Shown: positions 8,649 to 17,210 of the stretch, one piece after another | Position numbering within the stretch: position 1 is the first letter of the stretch | Layout of the letters: each line of letters starts with the position of its first letter | NCBI RefSeq assembly: GCF_014655595.1 | Contig: NZ_BNBL01000013.1 | Location: 1-64,000, forward strand | Direction of reading: 5' to 3' | Length of the DNA stretch: 64,000 bases | Origin: Streptomyces griseocarneus | GTDB taxonomy: Bacteria > Actinomycetota > Actinomycetes > Streptomycetales > Streptomycetaceae | Position numbers and translations under genes: made by a program | Notes under the pieces: generated by a model | What the model was told of the DNA's origin: nothing | The model's database searches: none | The model's input: only the letters and a program-made list of their open reading frames with translations

Positions 8649-8834
8649 TCAGGCGGGGCGGCGGGCCTCGTCCACGAGCAGGACGGGGATGTCGTCGCGG
8701 ACGGGGTAGGCCAGGCCGCAGCTCGCGCCCTCGCACACCAGCTCGGGGGTCTCCTCGGTGGCGTTCTCCTCGCGGAGGGGGGCGTGGCACGCCGGGCAGG
8801 CGAGGATCTCCAGGAGGCCGGCTTCGAGCGGCAT
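8649..8834 (-). CDS. Trm112-family zinc-binding small protein
   Basis: A 61-residue protein with two cysteine pairs, LACPACHAPL (C13, C16) and ELVCEGASCG (C34, C39), giving a zinc ribbon, then the YPVRDDIPVLLVDEA signature typical of the Trm112/YcaR family. In eukaryotes Trm112 activates methyltransferases; in bacteria the partner is mostly unknown. The ATG at 8834 follows GAAGGGAA. It lies between manB (98 bases upstream) and the SIS gene (70 bases downstream) on the same strand, so it is probably co-transcribed with mannose genes. Whether it acts on them is unknown. Confidence 0.88.
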   Translation of the reverse strand: MPLEAGLLEILACPACHAPLREENATEETPELVCEGASCGLAYPVRDDIPVLLVDEARRPA

Positions 8835-8932
8835 GGGGGTTCCCTTCGGGATGAACGGCTTCTTTGTGGTCAGCGTAAGCCACGTACCCGGCTGGACCGG
8901 GACGGACGTGCGGGGCCCGCCGGGCGGGCGGT

Positions 8933-10297
8933 TCACGCCCGCACGATCGCCAGGACCTCGTCCCTCACCCGGGTCACCGTCGCCTCGTCGCGGGCCTCCA
9001 CGTTCAGCCTCAGGAGGGGCTCGGTGTTGGAGGCGCGGAGGTTGAACCACCAGTCGGCGGTGGTCACGGTCAGGCCGTCGAGCTCGTCCAGGGTGGCGCC
9101 CTCGAGGCCCTCGTAGGCGGCCTTGACGGCGGCGGCGCGGCCGGCCTGGTCGGCGACGGTGGAGTTGATCTCGCCGGAGGCGGCGTAGCGGTCGTACTGG
9201 CGTACGAGCTCGGACAGCGGGCCGTCCTGGCCGCCGAGGGCCGCCAGCACGTGCAGGGCCGCGAGCATGCCGGTGTCGGCGTTCCAGAAGTCGCGGAAGT
9301 AGTAGTGCGCGGAGTGCTCGCCGCCGAAGATCGCGCCGGTGCGGGCCATCTCCTGCTTGATGAAGGAGTGCCCCACGCGCGTACGGACGGCCTTGCCGCC
9401 GTGCTCCCCGACGACCTCGGGCACCGACCAGGAGGTGATGAGGTTGTGGATGATCGTGCCGCCGGGGTGCTTGGCCAGCTCGCGGGCGGCGACCAGGGCG
9501 GTGATCGCGGAGGGGGAGACGGGCTCGCCGCGCTCGTCGACGGCGAAGCAGCGGTCGGCGTCGCCGTCGAAGGCGAGGCCGATGTCGGCGCCCGTCTCGC
9601 GGACCTTGGCCTGCAGGTCGACGAGGTTCTTGGGGTCGAGCGGGTTGGCCTCGTGGTTGGGGAAGGTGCCGTCGAGCTCGAAGTACAGGGGGACGAGGTC
9701 GAGGGGCAGCCCGTCGAAGACGGTGGGGACGGTGTGGCCGCCCATGCCGTTGCCCGCGTCGACGACGACCTTCAGGGGCCGGATCCGGGTGAGGTCGACC
9801 AGGGAGCGCAGGTGCGCGGCGTAGTCCGCGAGGACGTCCTGCCGGGTGATCTCGCCGGGGGCGGCGGCGGGCTCGGGGGCGCCGGTCTCGGACCAGCCCT
9901 CCACGAGCGTGCGGATCTCGGTCAGCCCGGTGTCCTGGCCGACGGGGGCGGCGCCGGCGCGGCACAGCTTGATGCCGTTGTACTGGGCCGGGTTGTGCGA
10001 GGCCGTGAACATCGCGCCGGGCAGGCCGAGTTGGCCGCTGGCGAAGTAGAGCTGGTCGGTGGAGCAGAGGCCGATCTCGGTGACGTCCACGCCGCGGGCC
10101 GCCGCGCCGCGCGCGAAGGCGCGGGACAGGCCGGGCGAGGAGGGGCGCATGTCGTGACCGACCACGATCGCGCTCGCGTCGGTGACCTGCGCGAAGGCGG
10201 CACCGAACAGCTCGGCCAGCGGCTCGTCCCACTGGTCGGGCACGACGCCGCGCACGTCGTACGCCTTCACGATCTGCGACAGATCAGCCACAGCCAT
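8933..10297 (-). CDS. manB: Phosphomannomutase / phosphoglucomutase
   Basis: Converts mannose-6-phosphate to mannose-1-phosphate for GDP-mannose synthesis, and may act on glucose phosphates. The 454 residues follow the alpha-D-phosphohexomutase plan. The phosphoserine loop is TASHNP with S100. The Mg loop is AFDGDADRC at about 247-255. A sugar-binding GGEHSAHYYFRD motif follows, then a C-terminal phosphate-binding RASNTEPLLRLNVEA. The ATG at 10297 is preceded by AGGAGGGG. It heads the leftward manB / Trm112-like / SIS / manA / CDF group. Confidence 0.96.
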   Translation of the reverse strand: MAVADLSQIVKAYDVRGVVPDQWDEPLAELFGAAFAQVTDASAIVVGHDMRPSSPGLSRAFARGAAARGVDVTEIGLCSTDQLYFASGQLGLPGAMFTASHNPAQYNGIKLCRAGAAPVGQDTGLTEIRTLVEGWSETGAPEPAAAPGEITRQDVLADYAAHLRSLVDLTRIRPLKVVVDAGNGMGGHTVPTVFDGLPLDLVPLYFELDGTFPNHEANPLDPKNLVDLQAKVRETGADIGLAFDGDADRCFAVDERGEPVSPSAITALVAARELAKHPGGTIIHNLITSWSVPEVVGEHGGKAVRTRVGHSFIKQEMARTGAIFGGEHSAHYYFRDFWNADTGMLAALHVLAALGGQDGPLSELVRQYDRYAASGEINSTVADQAGRAAAVKAAYEGLEGATLDELDGLTVTTADWWFNLRASNTEPLLRLNVEARDEATVTRVRDEVLAIVRA

Positions 10298-10365
10298 CCC
10301 CTCCTGGAGTGCCGGTACGGGACAACAAACCTACCTGTCGCAACCGGTGCCGCCGACCGTGCCGA

Positions 10366-10387
10366 GGGCCGTACGGACGTACGGCCC
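10366..10387. terminator. Hairpin immediately after DUF3499 gene
   Basis: Arms GGGCCGTAC (10366-10374) and GTACGGCCC (10379-10387) with a 4-base loop form a 9-bp stem starting one base past the DUF3499 stop codon on the minus strand. It separates DUF3499 from manB. Confidence 0.55.
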
Positions 10388-10388
10388 G

Positions 10389-10814
10389 TCAGGAGTCGGG
10401 GGAACGCAGGACCCTGAGGTGGCCTCGGCGGGCGACCTCCATGGGGTCGGCCCCGCGGCCGCTGGGCGCGACGGGCGGGGCGGTGTGGCGCTCCTGGGGG
10501 CGGGCGGCCTCGCGCACGGCGTTGGCCAGGGCCTCGAGGTCGTCACCGCTGGGGCGGCTGGGGCCGGTGTCCACGGCGAGACGGACGACTTCCCAGCCCC
10601 GGGGGGCGGTCAGCCGCTCGGAGTGCTCGGCGCACAGGTCGTAGCAGTGGGGCTCGGCGTAGGTGGCGAGCGGGCCGAGGACGGCGGTCGAATCGGCGTA
10701 GACGTACGTCAGCGTCGCGACGGCCGGGCGGCCGCACGCGGTGCGCGAACAGCGACGTACAGGGCTCACGAGGTGGGACGGTACCGCACTCTTGAGCGGG
10801 CCGCGACGACTCAC
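10389..10814 (-). CDS. DUF3499 family protein, zinc-ribbon-like
   Basis: Function unknown. The 141-residue protein has four cysteines arranged RRCSRTAC and HCYDLCAEHS, likely a zinc ribbon, around the conserved YVYADSTAVLGPLA segment. The C-terminal half is charged and low in conservation. An in-frame GTG 15 codons in (VSPVRRCS) is an alternative start. This family is actinobacterial and regularly sits beside manB and the divergent zincin gene, the same arrangement as in mycobacteria. The divergent neighbour starts 275 bases away. Confidence 0.8.
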   Translation of the reverse strand: MSRRGPLKSAVPSHLVSPVRRCSRTACGRPAVATLTYVYADSTAVLGPLATYAEPHCYDLCAEHSERLTAPRGWEVVRLAVDTGPSRPSGDDLEALANAVREAARPQERHTAPPVAPSGRGADPMEVARRGHLRVLRSPDS

Positions 10815-11088
10815 CCCCGGCTCACCCCTCCGTGTCGTCCCGGTTCGTCCTGTGGACGCCGTTGCCGAAGGGCCTGGTTGGCCCGCACGGGGGCCGGAAC
10901 TCAGGGGCGTCCGGCGACGAGAAATCTGTCACCACCAGGTGCACATAGTGTCATTCGGCATGCGAGCGCCTATCCCGGAGGTGGCCTTAATTGATCGCAT
11001 AGATGGCCGGAACGCTCATCGGGCGACATGCCATGAGATGGGCGACTCCCGCGTGCGTACGCCCGCCCGGCGGATACCCTCGGAAGTG

Positions 11089-11562
11089 ATGGACAACCCC
11101 GTATCACCCCGACCGAACGGACCGCGACCGCGCCACCGCGACCGCCATGGACGTGGCATGCGCGGACCGATCGCGCCCCCACAGGTGCCGTTGTCGGTCA
11201 GCCGGGCCGAGGCGTTCGTCGACCTCGTCCAGGATTCCGCCGAACGGCTGGAACGGCGCTGGCCACAGCTGTCGGCGGTGGAGTTCCTGGTGCTCGAGGT
11301 GCCCGTCACCACCGGGGGCGGCGGCCCGGAGGGGTCCGCCCTCCTGGACCTCCTCGACGGCGACTCCGTCCCGCTCGGCCGGTACGTCGCCGCCCGCGGG
11401 GACGTACCCGACCGGATCATCGTCTACCGCCGTCCGGTGGAGATCCGCACCAAGACGCGTGACGAGCGGGCGCTGCTCGTGCACGAGGTCGTGGTCGAGC
11501 AGGTCGCCGAACTCCTCGGGCTCGCCCCCGAGTCGGTGGACCCGCGCTACGGGCAGGACTGA
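11089..11562 (+). CDS. Metallopeptidase (zincin) family protein with degenerate active site
   Basis: A 157-residue protein of the small zincin-like metallopeptidase type that actinobacteria carry between DUF3499 and whiB. The N-terminal 35 residues are basic and disordered; the folded part runs from SRAEAFVDLVQDSAERL onward. Where active relatives have HExxH, this protein reads LLVHEVVVEQVAELLGL, so the first His and Glu are kept but the second metal-binding His is Val. It may be inactive or bind metal differently. The ATG at 11089 is chosen; a GTG immediately before it is possible. It converges with the DUF5719 gene, 27 bases apart. Confidence 0.78.
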   Translation: MDNPVSPRPNGPRPRHRDRHGRGMRGPIAPPQVPLSVSRAEAFVDLVQDSAERLERRWPQLSAVEFLVLEVPVTTGGGGPEGSALLDLLDGDSVPLGRYVAARGDVPDRIIVYRRPVEIRTKTRDERALLVHEVVVEQVAELLGLAPESVDPRYGQD

Positions 11563-11595
11563 CGGCCGCCGCGCCCGCCGGCCGTCCGGTCAGTC
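11557..11595. terminator. Imperfect convergent hairpin spanning both stop codons
   Basis: GACTGACGGCCG (11557-11568) and the region 11579-11595 (CCGGCCG...GTCAGTC) are complementary apart from a small bulge. The structure overlaps the stop codons of the convergent zincin and DUF5719 genes, so it could end both transcripts. Confidence 0.35.
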
Positions 11596-13116
11596 GTTCA
11601 GCACCGACAGGTCCTGCTCCACCTCCGGCACCACCACCGTGGAGCGGTCGTCCGCGACCGGCTGGATCGTGAACATCGGCACGCCGTCCCGCGGCAGCGC
11701 CAGCATCCGCGAGGCGTGCACCGGCCCGCCGGAGACCTTCTCCACCGTCAGCGCGTACACGCCCTTGCCGCCGCGCGGCCGCGGCGGCTCCACCGCCAGC
11801 GTGCTGCCCGCCCCGACGGTGTAGATCCGGCTGACCGGGGCGCCTCCCCCGCTGCCCGCCGACGCCGTCACCCGCACCCGGGCCGCCTCCCTTGGGGCGG
11901 TGAGCGACAGGACGCCGCCCTGGAGGCGGTTGTCGGCGACGGTGGCGCGCGCGCCGACGGCGGGCGTGGCCGGGATGAACGCCGTCTCCCGACCCTCCCC
12001 CTTGCCGCGCGTGACGCGCAGCGCGGCGACGACCGGGGCGCTGCCGCGCTCGGCGGTCAGCAGCAGGGAGCCCGCCTCGCCCCTGGTGACGTCGCCCAGG
12101 TCCACGGCCTCGGTCATGCCGCTTCGCAGGTGCAGCGACTCGTGCCCCGCCGGGGTGATCGGGCCGTCGGGACCGGCCAGTCTCAGCCGGAGGTCGGCGT
12201 CCCGGCTGCCCGGCGCGAACGCGACGAGCCGTACGGACGTGGCGTCGGCCGGAATGCCCGGCAGCACCACGGCCGGTGACGCGTCGGCGGACGGCGGCAG
12301 CCAGTCGCCGCCCAGCGCGTCGTCCGTCGTGCGCACCGCCGCGCCGACCCGCCCGGAGCGGGCGGCCACGTGCAGGGTGAGGCTCTCGTGGGCGGCGTCC
12401 GTCAGCGACGACAGCAGCACCGGAACGGTCGAGCGGGGCGGGACGTTGACGCCGTCCTCGGCGGGGGTGCCGATCCGGCCGTCCCTGCCGTAGAGCTCCA
12501 GGTCGACGACGGCCGCCGCGCTGTCCGGATTGGTGAGGTGCACATAGTCCTGGCGGCCCTTGGCCGTGCTCGCGCCGGGGAACCAGAAGGAGGTGTCGGG
12601 CGCCGCGCAGGCCACGCCGTGCAGTCCGCGCCCGCCGCCCGAGGCGACGGTCGTGGTCTGCTGGGCGGTCCAGCCGGGGGCGAGCGCCCCGTCGGCCGTG
12701 CCGAGGAGGGCGGGGGCGTCGGCGCGGTCCGTGGTGACGGTGACGGGCCGGCCGGGCTCCCGCAGGGAGAGGACGGGGCGGCCGGCGTCCCGCCCGCTCG
12801 CGCCCTGGCGCCTGGCGTCCTTGCGCGTCTCCTTCACGGCGTCTGCCCGCGCCGGGCCCGCCGCCGGCAGCAGGTCCGCCGGGGACGTCCGCGGCCCGTC
12901 CGTGCCCGGGGGCGTGAACGCGGCATACGTCGTCTCGCTCGCGTCGGAGCTCACCGGGGCCGGGCACAGCAGGGTGGACCGCTGGACGGGCAGGCGCGAG
13001 GAACCCGTCCCGGCACCCGTGCCGGCGCCGTCGGACGGCGGGTTGAGGGCGGCCACACCCGTGACGACGGCGAGCGCGGCCGTCGCGGCGAACAAGGACA
13101 AGGTGGTGTGCTTCAC
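11590..13116 (-). CDS. DUF5719 family membrane-anchored extracytoplasmic protein
   Basis: Function unknown; 508 residues. One N-terminal hydrophobic segment (TTLSLFAATAALAVVTGVAAL, about 4-24) serves as signal anchor, and the rest is a beta-rich extracytoplasmic region with two Ig-like repeats (for example SAAAVVDLELYGRDG and ADLRLRLAGPDGPITPAG). The start is GTG at 13116, and its first four bases overlap the TGA of the upstream glycosyltransferase gene (GTGA), so the two are almost certainly translationally coupled. That suggests the product works with the glycosyltransferase, perhaps as an external accessory subunit. Confidence 0.82.
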   Translation of the reverse strand: MKHTTLSLFAATAALAVVTGVAALNPPSDGAGTGAGTGSSRLPVQRSTLLCPAPVSSDASETTYAAFTPPGTDGPRTSPADLLPAAGPARADAVKETRKDARRQGASGRDAGRPVLSLREPGRPVTVTTDRADAPALLGTADGALAPGWTAQQTTTVASGGGRGLHGVACAAPDTSFWFPGASTAKGRQDYVHLTNPDSAAAVVDLELYGRDGRIGTPAEDGVNVPPRSTVPVLLSSLTDAAHESLTLHVAARSGRVGAAVRTTDDALGGDWLPPSADASPAVVLPGIPADATSVRLVAFAPGSRDADLRLRLAGPDGPITPAGHESLHLRSGMTEAVDLGDVTRGEAGSLLLTAERGSAPVVAALRVTRGKGEGRETAFIPATPAVGARATVADNRLQGGVLSLTAPREAARVRVTASAGSGGGAPVSRIYTVGAGSTLAVEPPRPRGGKGVYALTVEKVSGGPVHASRMLALPRDGVPMFTIQPVADDRSTVVVPEVEQDLSVLND

Positions 13117-16100
13117 CGCTGCTCGCTCCCGTCATGGCCGTACGGGTCGTAGGCGCCGCCCGCGTGGGGCCCGGGCCGCCCGTCCTGCTCGTGCCGCTCG
13201 TGGTCGTGGTGTCCGGGCCGGGCGCCCGCGGCCGTGCCGTAGCCGTCGTCGCGGTACGGCTGCTCGTAGCCCGCGCCGGCGTCCCACTCGGGGTACTGCT
13301 GGTGCGGCACGGCGGCGTACGGATCGGCGACGGGCACGGGCTCGGCCCGCTCCGCGACGGCGGCGGCCGGGGCGGTCCCGGACGCCGCCCCCGCCGCGGC
13401 CCGCAGCCTGCGCGCCCGGCGGCCCTCGCCCGCGCCGCCCTGCGCCGGCACGACGGCCGCCGCCCGCTCGGGCAGGTCGTCGTCCACCTGGCGCCGGCGC
13501 CCCGGCAGCGCGAGCACGACCAGCACGGCCGCGAGCAGCCCCTGCACCCACAGCCACGCCGTGCGCGCGCCCGACGGCTCGTAGGCCAGGGCGAGCCGCC
13601 CGCCTCCGGCCGGCAGGGCGAAGCCCTGTGCCCAGCCGTCGACCGTGCGGCGTTCGAGCGGGCGGCCGTCGAGCGTGGCCCGCCAGCCGGGGGCGGCCCG
13701 GTCGGCGATGCGCAGCACCCGTCCGGCGGGTCCGGCGGGGACGGTGGCCCTGGCCTCGACGGGACCCGCCGCGACCGGCACGGGGGCACTCTTCTCCGGC
13801 GCCTCGGCGGCGCCGCCGACGACGGTGACGCGGGCGACCTGCCGGTCGACCCGCCACAGCGCGCGGTGGTCCTGCCGGCTGAGGCGGGTCAGGCCGGGGG
13901 TGGCGTCCAGCACGCGGGCCGTCGCGCGGCGGCCGCCGCCGGGGGACGCGAGCGCGGGCGCGTCGTCGTGGACGAGCACATAGCCCACGGCGTAGTCGCC
14001 GAGGCGGTCCGCCTGGTCGGCGCCGGAGCCCGCCACGAGGTGGGCGACGACGGAGTCGAGGCGGGCGTCGCGCCCTGCCGCTGCCGCCGGTTCGGCGTCG
14101 CCCAGGCGGGCGCCCGAGCCGCGTACGAGCGTGTAGGCGACACGGTCGCCGTGCCCGCCGAGGACGAGGGTGCGGGCCTGGTCGCGGGTGGTGGCCTCCT
14201 CGGCGACGAACGCCGGCACCTGCACCGGATCGCGCCGCTGCAGCGGCCCGCCGGCCCCGGCGGCCGTCCACATCAGGGCGGCGGCCGCGGGCGCCGCCGC
14301 CGCGCCGAGGGCGATCAGGGCGGCGAGCGGCTGCCGCCAGCCGAAGCCGTGCGCGGCGAGGCGCTCGCGGGCGTCCTCGGCGCCGAGGACGGCGGCCGCG
14401 ATCAGGGCCAGGCAGTAGACGAGCGTGGCGGGGCCCGGCCAGGCCCGGCCGCCCGCGAGCGCCGCGCACAGCAGCCCGGCCGGTGCCACGGCCCAGGCGG
14501 TACGGATCGCGGGCCGCCGGTCCTCGCGCAGCAGCGCGGCGAGCGCGGCCAGGACGAGGCCGCCGAGCAGCACCGCGCCGAAGGTGCCGGGCCCCCCGGG
14601 GTCGCCCGTCAGCAGGCGCAGCGGCGAGGCCGCGCCGGGCCCGTCGTCCGGCACCCCGGCCTCGGCCAGGAAGCGCCCGGGGTGGGCGAACAGCCCCAGC
14701 GACCAGGGGGCGAGCACGAGGACCGGGGTGGCGGTCACCGCCAGGACGCGCGGGGCGAGCACCCGGGCCGGCGCGGTCCCGCCGCGCGTCAGGCACCGCG
14801 CCAGCGCGCCGAGGCCCAGGGCGAGGGCCACGGGCCACACCACGGGAGTGAAGGCGGTGGTGACGGTCAGCAGCAGGGCGTACGTCCAGCACGCGCGCCG
14901 GGCGGCGGCGGTCTGCGGCCGCCCCCAGGCGGTGACGGCCGCGCGGGCCGTCACCGGCAGCAGGACGGCCAGCACGGCGGTGCCCAGGCGGCCCGTGGCG
15001 AGGGCGCCGGTGACGGCGGGCAGGAGAGCGTAGGTCACGGCCGCCCAGGCGCGCAGGGGGCGGGAGGCGGTCAGCGGGCGGGCGGCGAGGTAGGCGGCGA
15101 GGCCGGCGAGCGGGACCGCGCAGACCAGGAGGAGGGTGAGGGCGAGGTCGGCGGAGCCCGGGACGAGCGTCGCGAGGACGGCGAGGATCGCGAGGTAGGG
15201 CGGTGCGCTCTCGGTGGTTCCCACGCCCACCGGGTGCCAGTCACCGGTGTACGCGGCCCACAGGCCGGCGGCGTGGGCGGGGGCGGGCAGCAGGGCCCCG
15301 CCGGACAGCGCCCCGCCGCCGAAGAGGTGGCGGCAGGCGACGACGGAGACGAGCAGCAGGAGGGCGAAGAGGGCGGGGGCGGGCTTGCGCGCGAGGCGCT
15401 TGAGCCGGGCGAACTGCTCGGCTTCCAGGTAGTCCGCCTCGTCCCCGGTGGGCCCGGACTCGACGGCGCCGTGGCGGCCGGTGGGGGGATGGCGGTCGTC
15501 CGTCCTGCCGCCGACGTCGCTCAGGAGCTGTTCGACGGCCGCGCGGACGGTCGCGCCGGGCGGGGGGAAGAGCGGCCGCAGCGCGTCCGGGGCGGCCTTC
15601 GCGTGCGCGCGCCGCTTGCGGGCGGCGCGGACGCGCCCGGGGCGCAGGAGCACGCCGACGAGCCCCGCGGCTTCGTCGAGCGCCTGCCCGGGGGCCTTGC
15701 CGACGAGGTAGCCGAGGACGCGCAGCAGGGTGCCGAGGACGAGCCGGAGCATGACGTACGGCAGGAGCGGGCCGCGGGTGTTGGCGAGGAGGGCGTAGAC
15801 GGAGCCCGCCTTGTCGACGCGGTGCGGGTTGACCCTGCTGCGGCCGACGCAGTCGACGGGGCGGCGCTCGCGGGCGGCGGCCTCGGCGTGGCGCAGCACG
15901 GCGTCGGGGGCGACGAGCACCTTGTGGCCGGCGGCGTGGGCGCGCCAGCACAGGTCGACGTCGTCGCGCATGAGCGGCAGGCGCGGGTCGAAGCCGCCGA
16001 GCCGGCGGAAGACGTCGCGGCGGACGAGCATGCCGGCCGTGGAGACCGACAGGACGCGCCGTACCCGGTCGTGCTGGCCCTGGTCCTGTTCGCGGCGTTC

Positions 16101-16673
16101 CAGGCCGGTCCAGCGGCGGCCGCTGCGGGCGATGGAGACGCCGGCCTCGAGCAGCTGCCGGCGGTCGTACCAGCCGCGGATCTTGGGGCCGATGACGGCG
16201 GCGTCCGGCTCGGCCTCGGCCACGCGCAGCAGTTCGTGCAGGGCGGTGGGTTCGGGGGCGCAGTCGTCGTGGAGCAGCCACAGCCACTGGACGGGTTCGA
16301 GGTCGGCGCGGTCGGTGCCGGGGGCGTCCTCGGTCCAGCCGCGGCTGACGGGGTCCCAGCCGCTGGAGCGCCTGAGGTAGGGAAGGTCGTCCGCGGTGTG
16401 TTCGGGGGCGGTGCGGACCGCCTCCTCGACGGCGGTTCCGAAGCCGGAGCGGCGGGCGAGGTGCAGGACGCGGTCGGCGCCGAGGGCGTCGGCCAGCAGG
16501 CGGCGGGAGTCGTCGGTGCTTCCGGTGTCGGCCGCCACGGCGTGCTGCACCGGCCGTTCCTGGCCGAGCAGGCCGGAGAGGGCGTCGGGGAGCCAGCGGG
16601 CGCCGTCGTGGGCGACGAGCACGGCGGTGACGACGTGACGGGGGAACGCCGGGGGAATGGTGGGGTCGAACAT
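13113..16673 (-). CDS. Large membrane glycosyltransferase (GT2 domain plus polytopic region)
   Basis: A 1186-residue protein, much longer than ordinary GT2 enzymes. Residues about 13-320 form a GT-A domain: TAVLVAHDGARWLPDAL, AADTGSTDDSRRLLADAL, the DxD-like LLHDDCAPEP, and LMRDDVDLCWRAHAAGHKV. Residues about 430-900 contain roughly a dozen hydrophobic segments resembling polytopic GT-C transferases. An external region with a last membrane helix (about 1060-1080) follows, and then a low-complexity charged, Tyr/Pro/Gly-rich cytoplasmic tail. It probably builds or exports an envelope glycan from a lipid-linked sugar. The ATG at 16673 starts right before the conserved FDPTIPP; upstream in-frame codons lack support. 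It is coupled to the DUF5719 gene. Confidence 0.88.
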   Translation of the reverse strand: MFDPTIPPAFPRHVVTAVLVAHDGARWLPDALSGLLGQERPVQHAVAADTGSTDDSRRLLADALGADRVLHLARRSGFGTAVEEAVRTAPEHTADDLPYLRRSSGWDPVSRGWTEDAPGTDRADLEPVQWLWLLHDDCAPEPTALHELLRVAEAEPDAAVIGPKIRGWYDRRQLLEAGVSIARSGRRWTGLERREQDQGQHDRVRRVLSVSTAGMLVRRDVFRRLGGFDPRLPLMRDDVDLCWRAHAAGHKVLVAPDAVLRHAEAAARERRPVDCVGRSRVNPHRVDKAGSVYALLANTRGPLLPYVMLRLVLGTLLRVLGYLVGKAPGQALDEAAGLVGVLLRPGRVRAARKRRAHAKAAPDALRPLFPPPGATVRAAVEQLLSDVGGRTDDRHPPTGRHGAVESGPTGDEADYLEAEQFARLKRLARKPAPALFALLLLVSVVACRHLFGGGALSGGALLPAPAHAAGLWAAYTGDWHPVGVGTTESAPPYLAILAVLATLVPGSADLALTLLLVCAVPLAGLAAYLAARPLTASRPLRAWAAVTYALLPAVTGALATGRLGTAVLAVLLPVTARAAVTAWGRPQTAAARRACWTYALLLTVTTAFTPVVWPVALALGLGALARCLTRGGTAPARVLAPRVLAVTATPVLVLAPWSLGLFAHPGRFLAEAGVPDDGPGAASPLRLLTGDPGGPGTFGAVLLGGLVLAALAALLREDRRPAIRTAWAVAPAGLLCAALAGGRAWPGPATLVYCLALIAAAVLGAEDARERLAAHGFGWRQPLAALIALGAAAAPAAAALMWTAAGAGGPLQRRDPVQVPAFVAEEATTRDQARTLVLGGHGDRVAYTLVRGSGARLGDAEPAAAAGRDARLDSVVAHLVAGSGADQADRLGDYAVGYVLVHDDAPALASPGGGRRATARVLDATPGLTRLSRQDHRALWRVDRQVARVTVVGGAAEAPEKSAPVPVAAGPVEARATVPAGPAGRVLRIADRAAPGWRATLDGRPLERRTVDGWAQGFALPAGGGRLALAYEPSGARTAWLWVQGLLAAVLVVLALPGRRRQVDDDLPERAAAVVPAQGGAGEGRRARRLRAAAGAASGTAPAAAVAERAEPVPVADPYAAVPHQQYPEWDAGAGYEQPYRDDGYGTAAGARPGHHDHERHEQDGRPGPHAGGAYDPYGHDGSEQR

Positions 16674-16806
16674 GGCAGGTGCGGGCCCCGGTTCGGAGTG
16701 CGGTGACGTCGGGCCCCGGGAGGGTATCGGCCGCGGACGGGGCGATGGCGCCACTCCGGAGGGCGCTCACCCTAGTGGTGGTAAAACCCTCTGCCGCGAA
16801 ACACAG

Positions 16807-16845
16807 CGGTCCGCCTCTCGCCTGCGGGGCGCGAGAGGCGGACCG
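16807..16845. terminator. Hairpin downstream of whiB
   Basis: A perfect 15-bp inverted repeat (CGGTCCGCCTCTCGC, arms 16807-16821 and 16831-16845) with a 9-base loop lies about 100 bases past the whiB stop, and is followed on the whiB strand by CTGTGTTT. It likely ends whiB transcription before the glycosyltransferase gene. Confidence 0.75.
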
Positions 16846-16946
16846 TGCGGTATCAAGCGGGTGGCGGTGGAGGGTGGAGCGGACGGGCCCTCAGTCCCCT
16901 TGCGCTGCCTCGGACACGACATCACGTCAGGTCACGACGTCGGTCG

Positions 16947-17210
16947 TCAGACCGCGGCCTTCTTCAGGCGGCGGCGCTCACGCTCCGACAGGCCGCCCCA
17001 GATACCGAAGCGTTCGTCGTTGGCCAGGGCATATTCAAGGCATTCCGAGCGGACTTCGCACGCCAGGCAGACCTTCTTGGCCTCGCGGGTGGATCCGCCC
17101 TTTTCGGGGAAGAAGGACTCGGGGTCGGTCTGAGCGCACAACGCGCGCTCCTGCCAGCCGAGCTCCTCGTCCGCCTCCTCGACCAGCAGTTGCTGGAACA
17201 GCTCGGTCAT
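16947..17210 (-). CDS. whiB: WhiB, iron-sulfur sporulation regulator
   Basis: The 87-residue protein matches the founding member of the WhiB-like family, which acts with WhiA to stop aerial growth and start sporulation septation in Streptomyces. Four cysteines (C25, C48, C51, C57; CLACEVRSEC is the core) ligate a [4Fe-4S] cluster. The turn GIWGG (69-73) and the basic tail ERERRRLKKAAV bind sigma factor and DNA. The start MTELFQQLLVEEADEE is the known N-terminus. As elsewhere in actinobacteria it sits beside cofD-fbiB. It has its own promoter region upstream and a hairpin downstream, so it is monocistronic. Confidence 0.98.
   Translation of the reverse strand: MTELFQQLLVEEADEELGWQERALCAQTDPESFFPEKGGSTREAKKVCLACEVRSECLEYALANDERFGIWGGLSERERRRLKKAAV

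Noticed and set aside
13134..16706. Plus-strand open frame of 1190 codons
   Set aside because: Exact antisense of the giant glycosyltransferase gene, which has clear GT2 motifs and membrane segments; the shadow product is Gly/Ala/Arg-rich nonsense.
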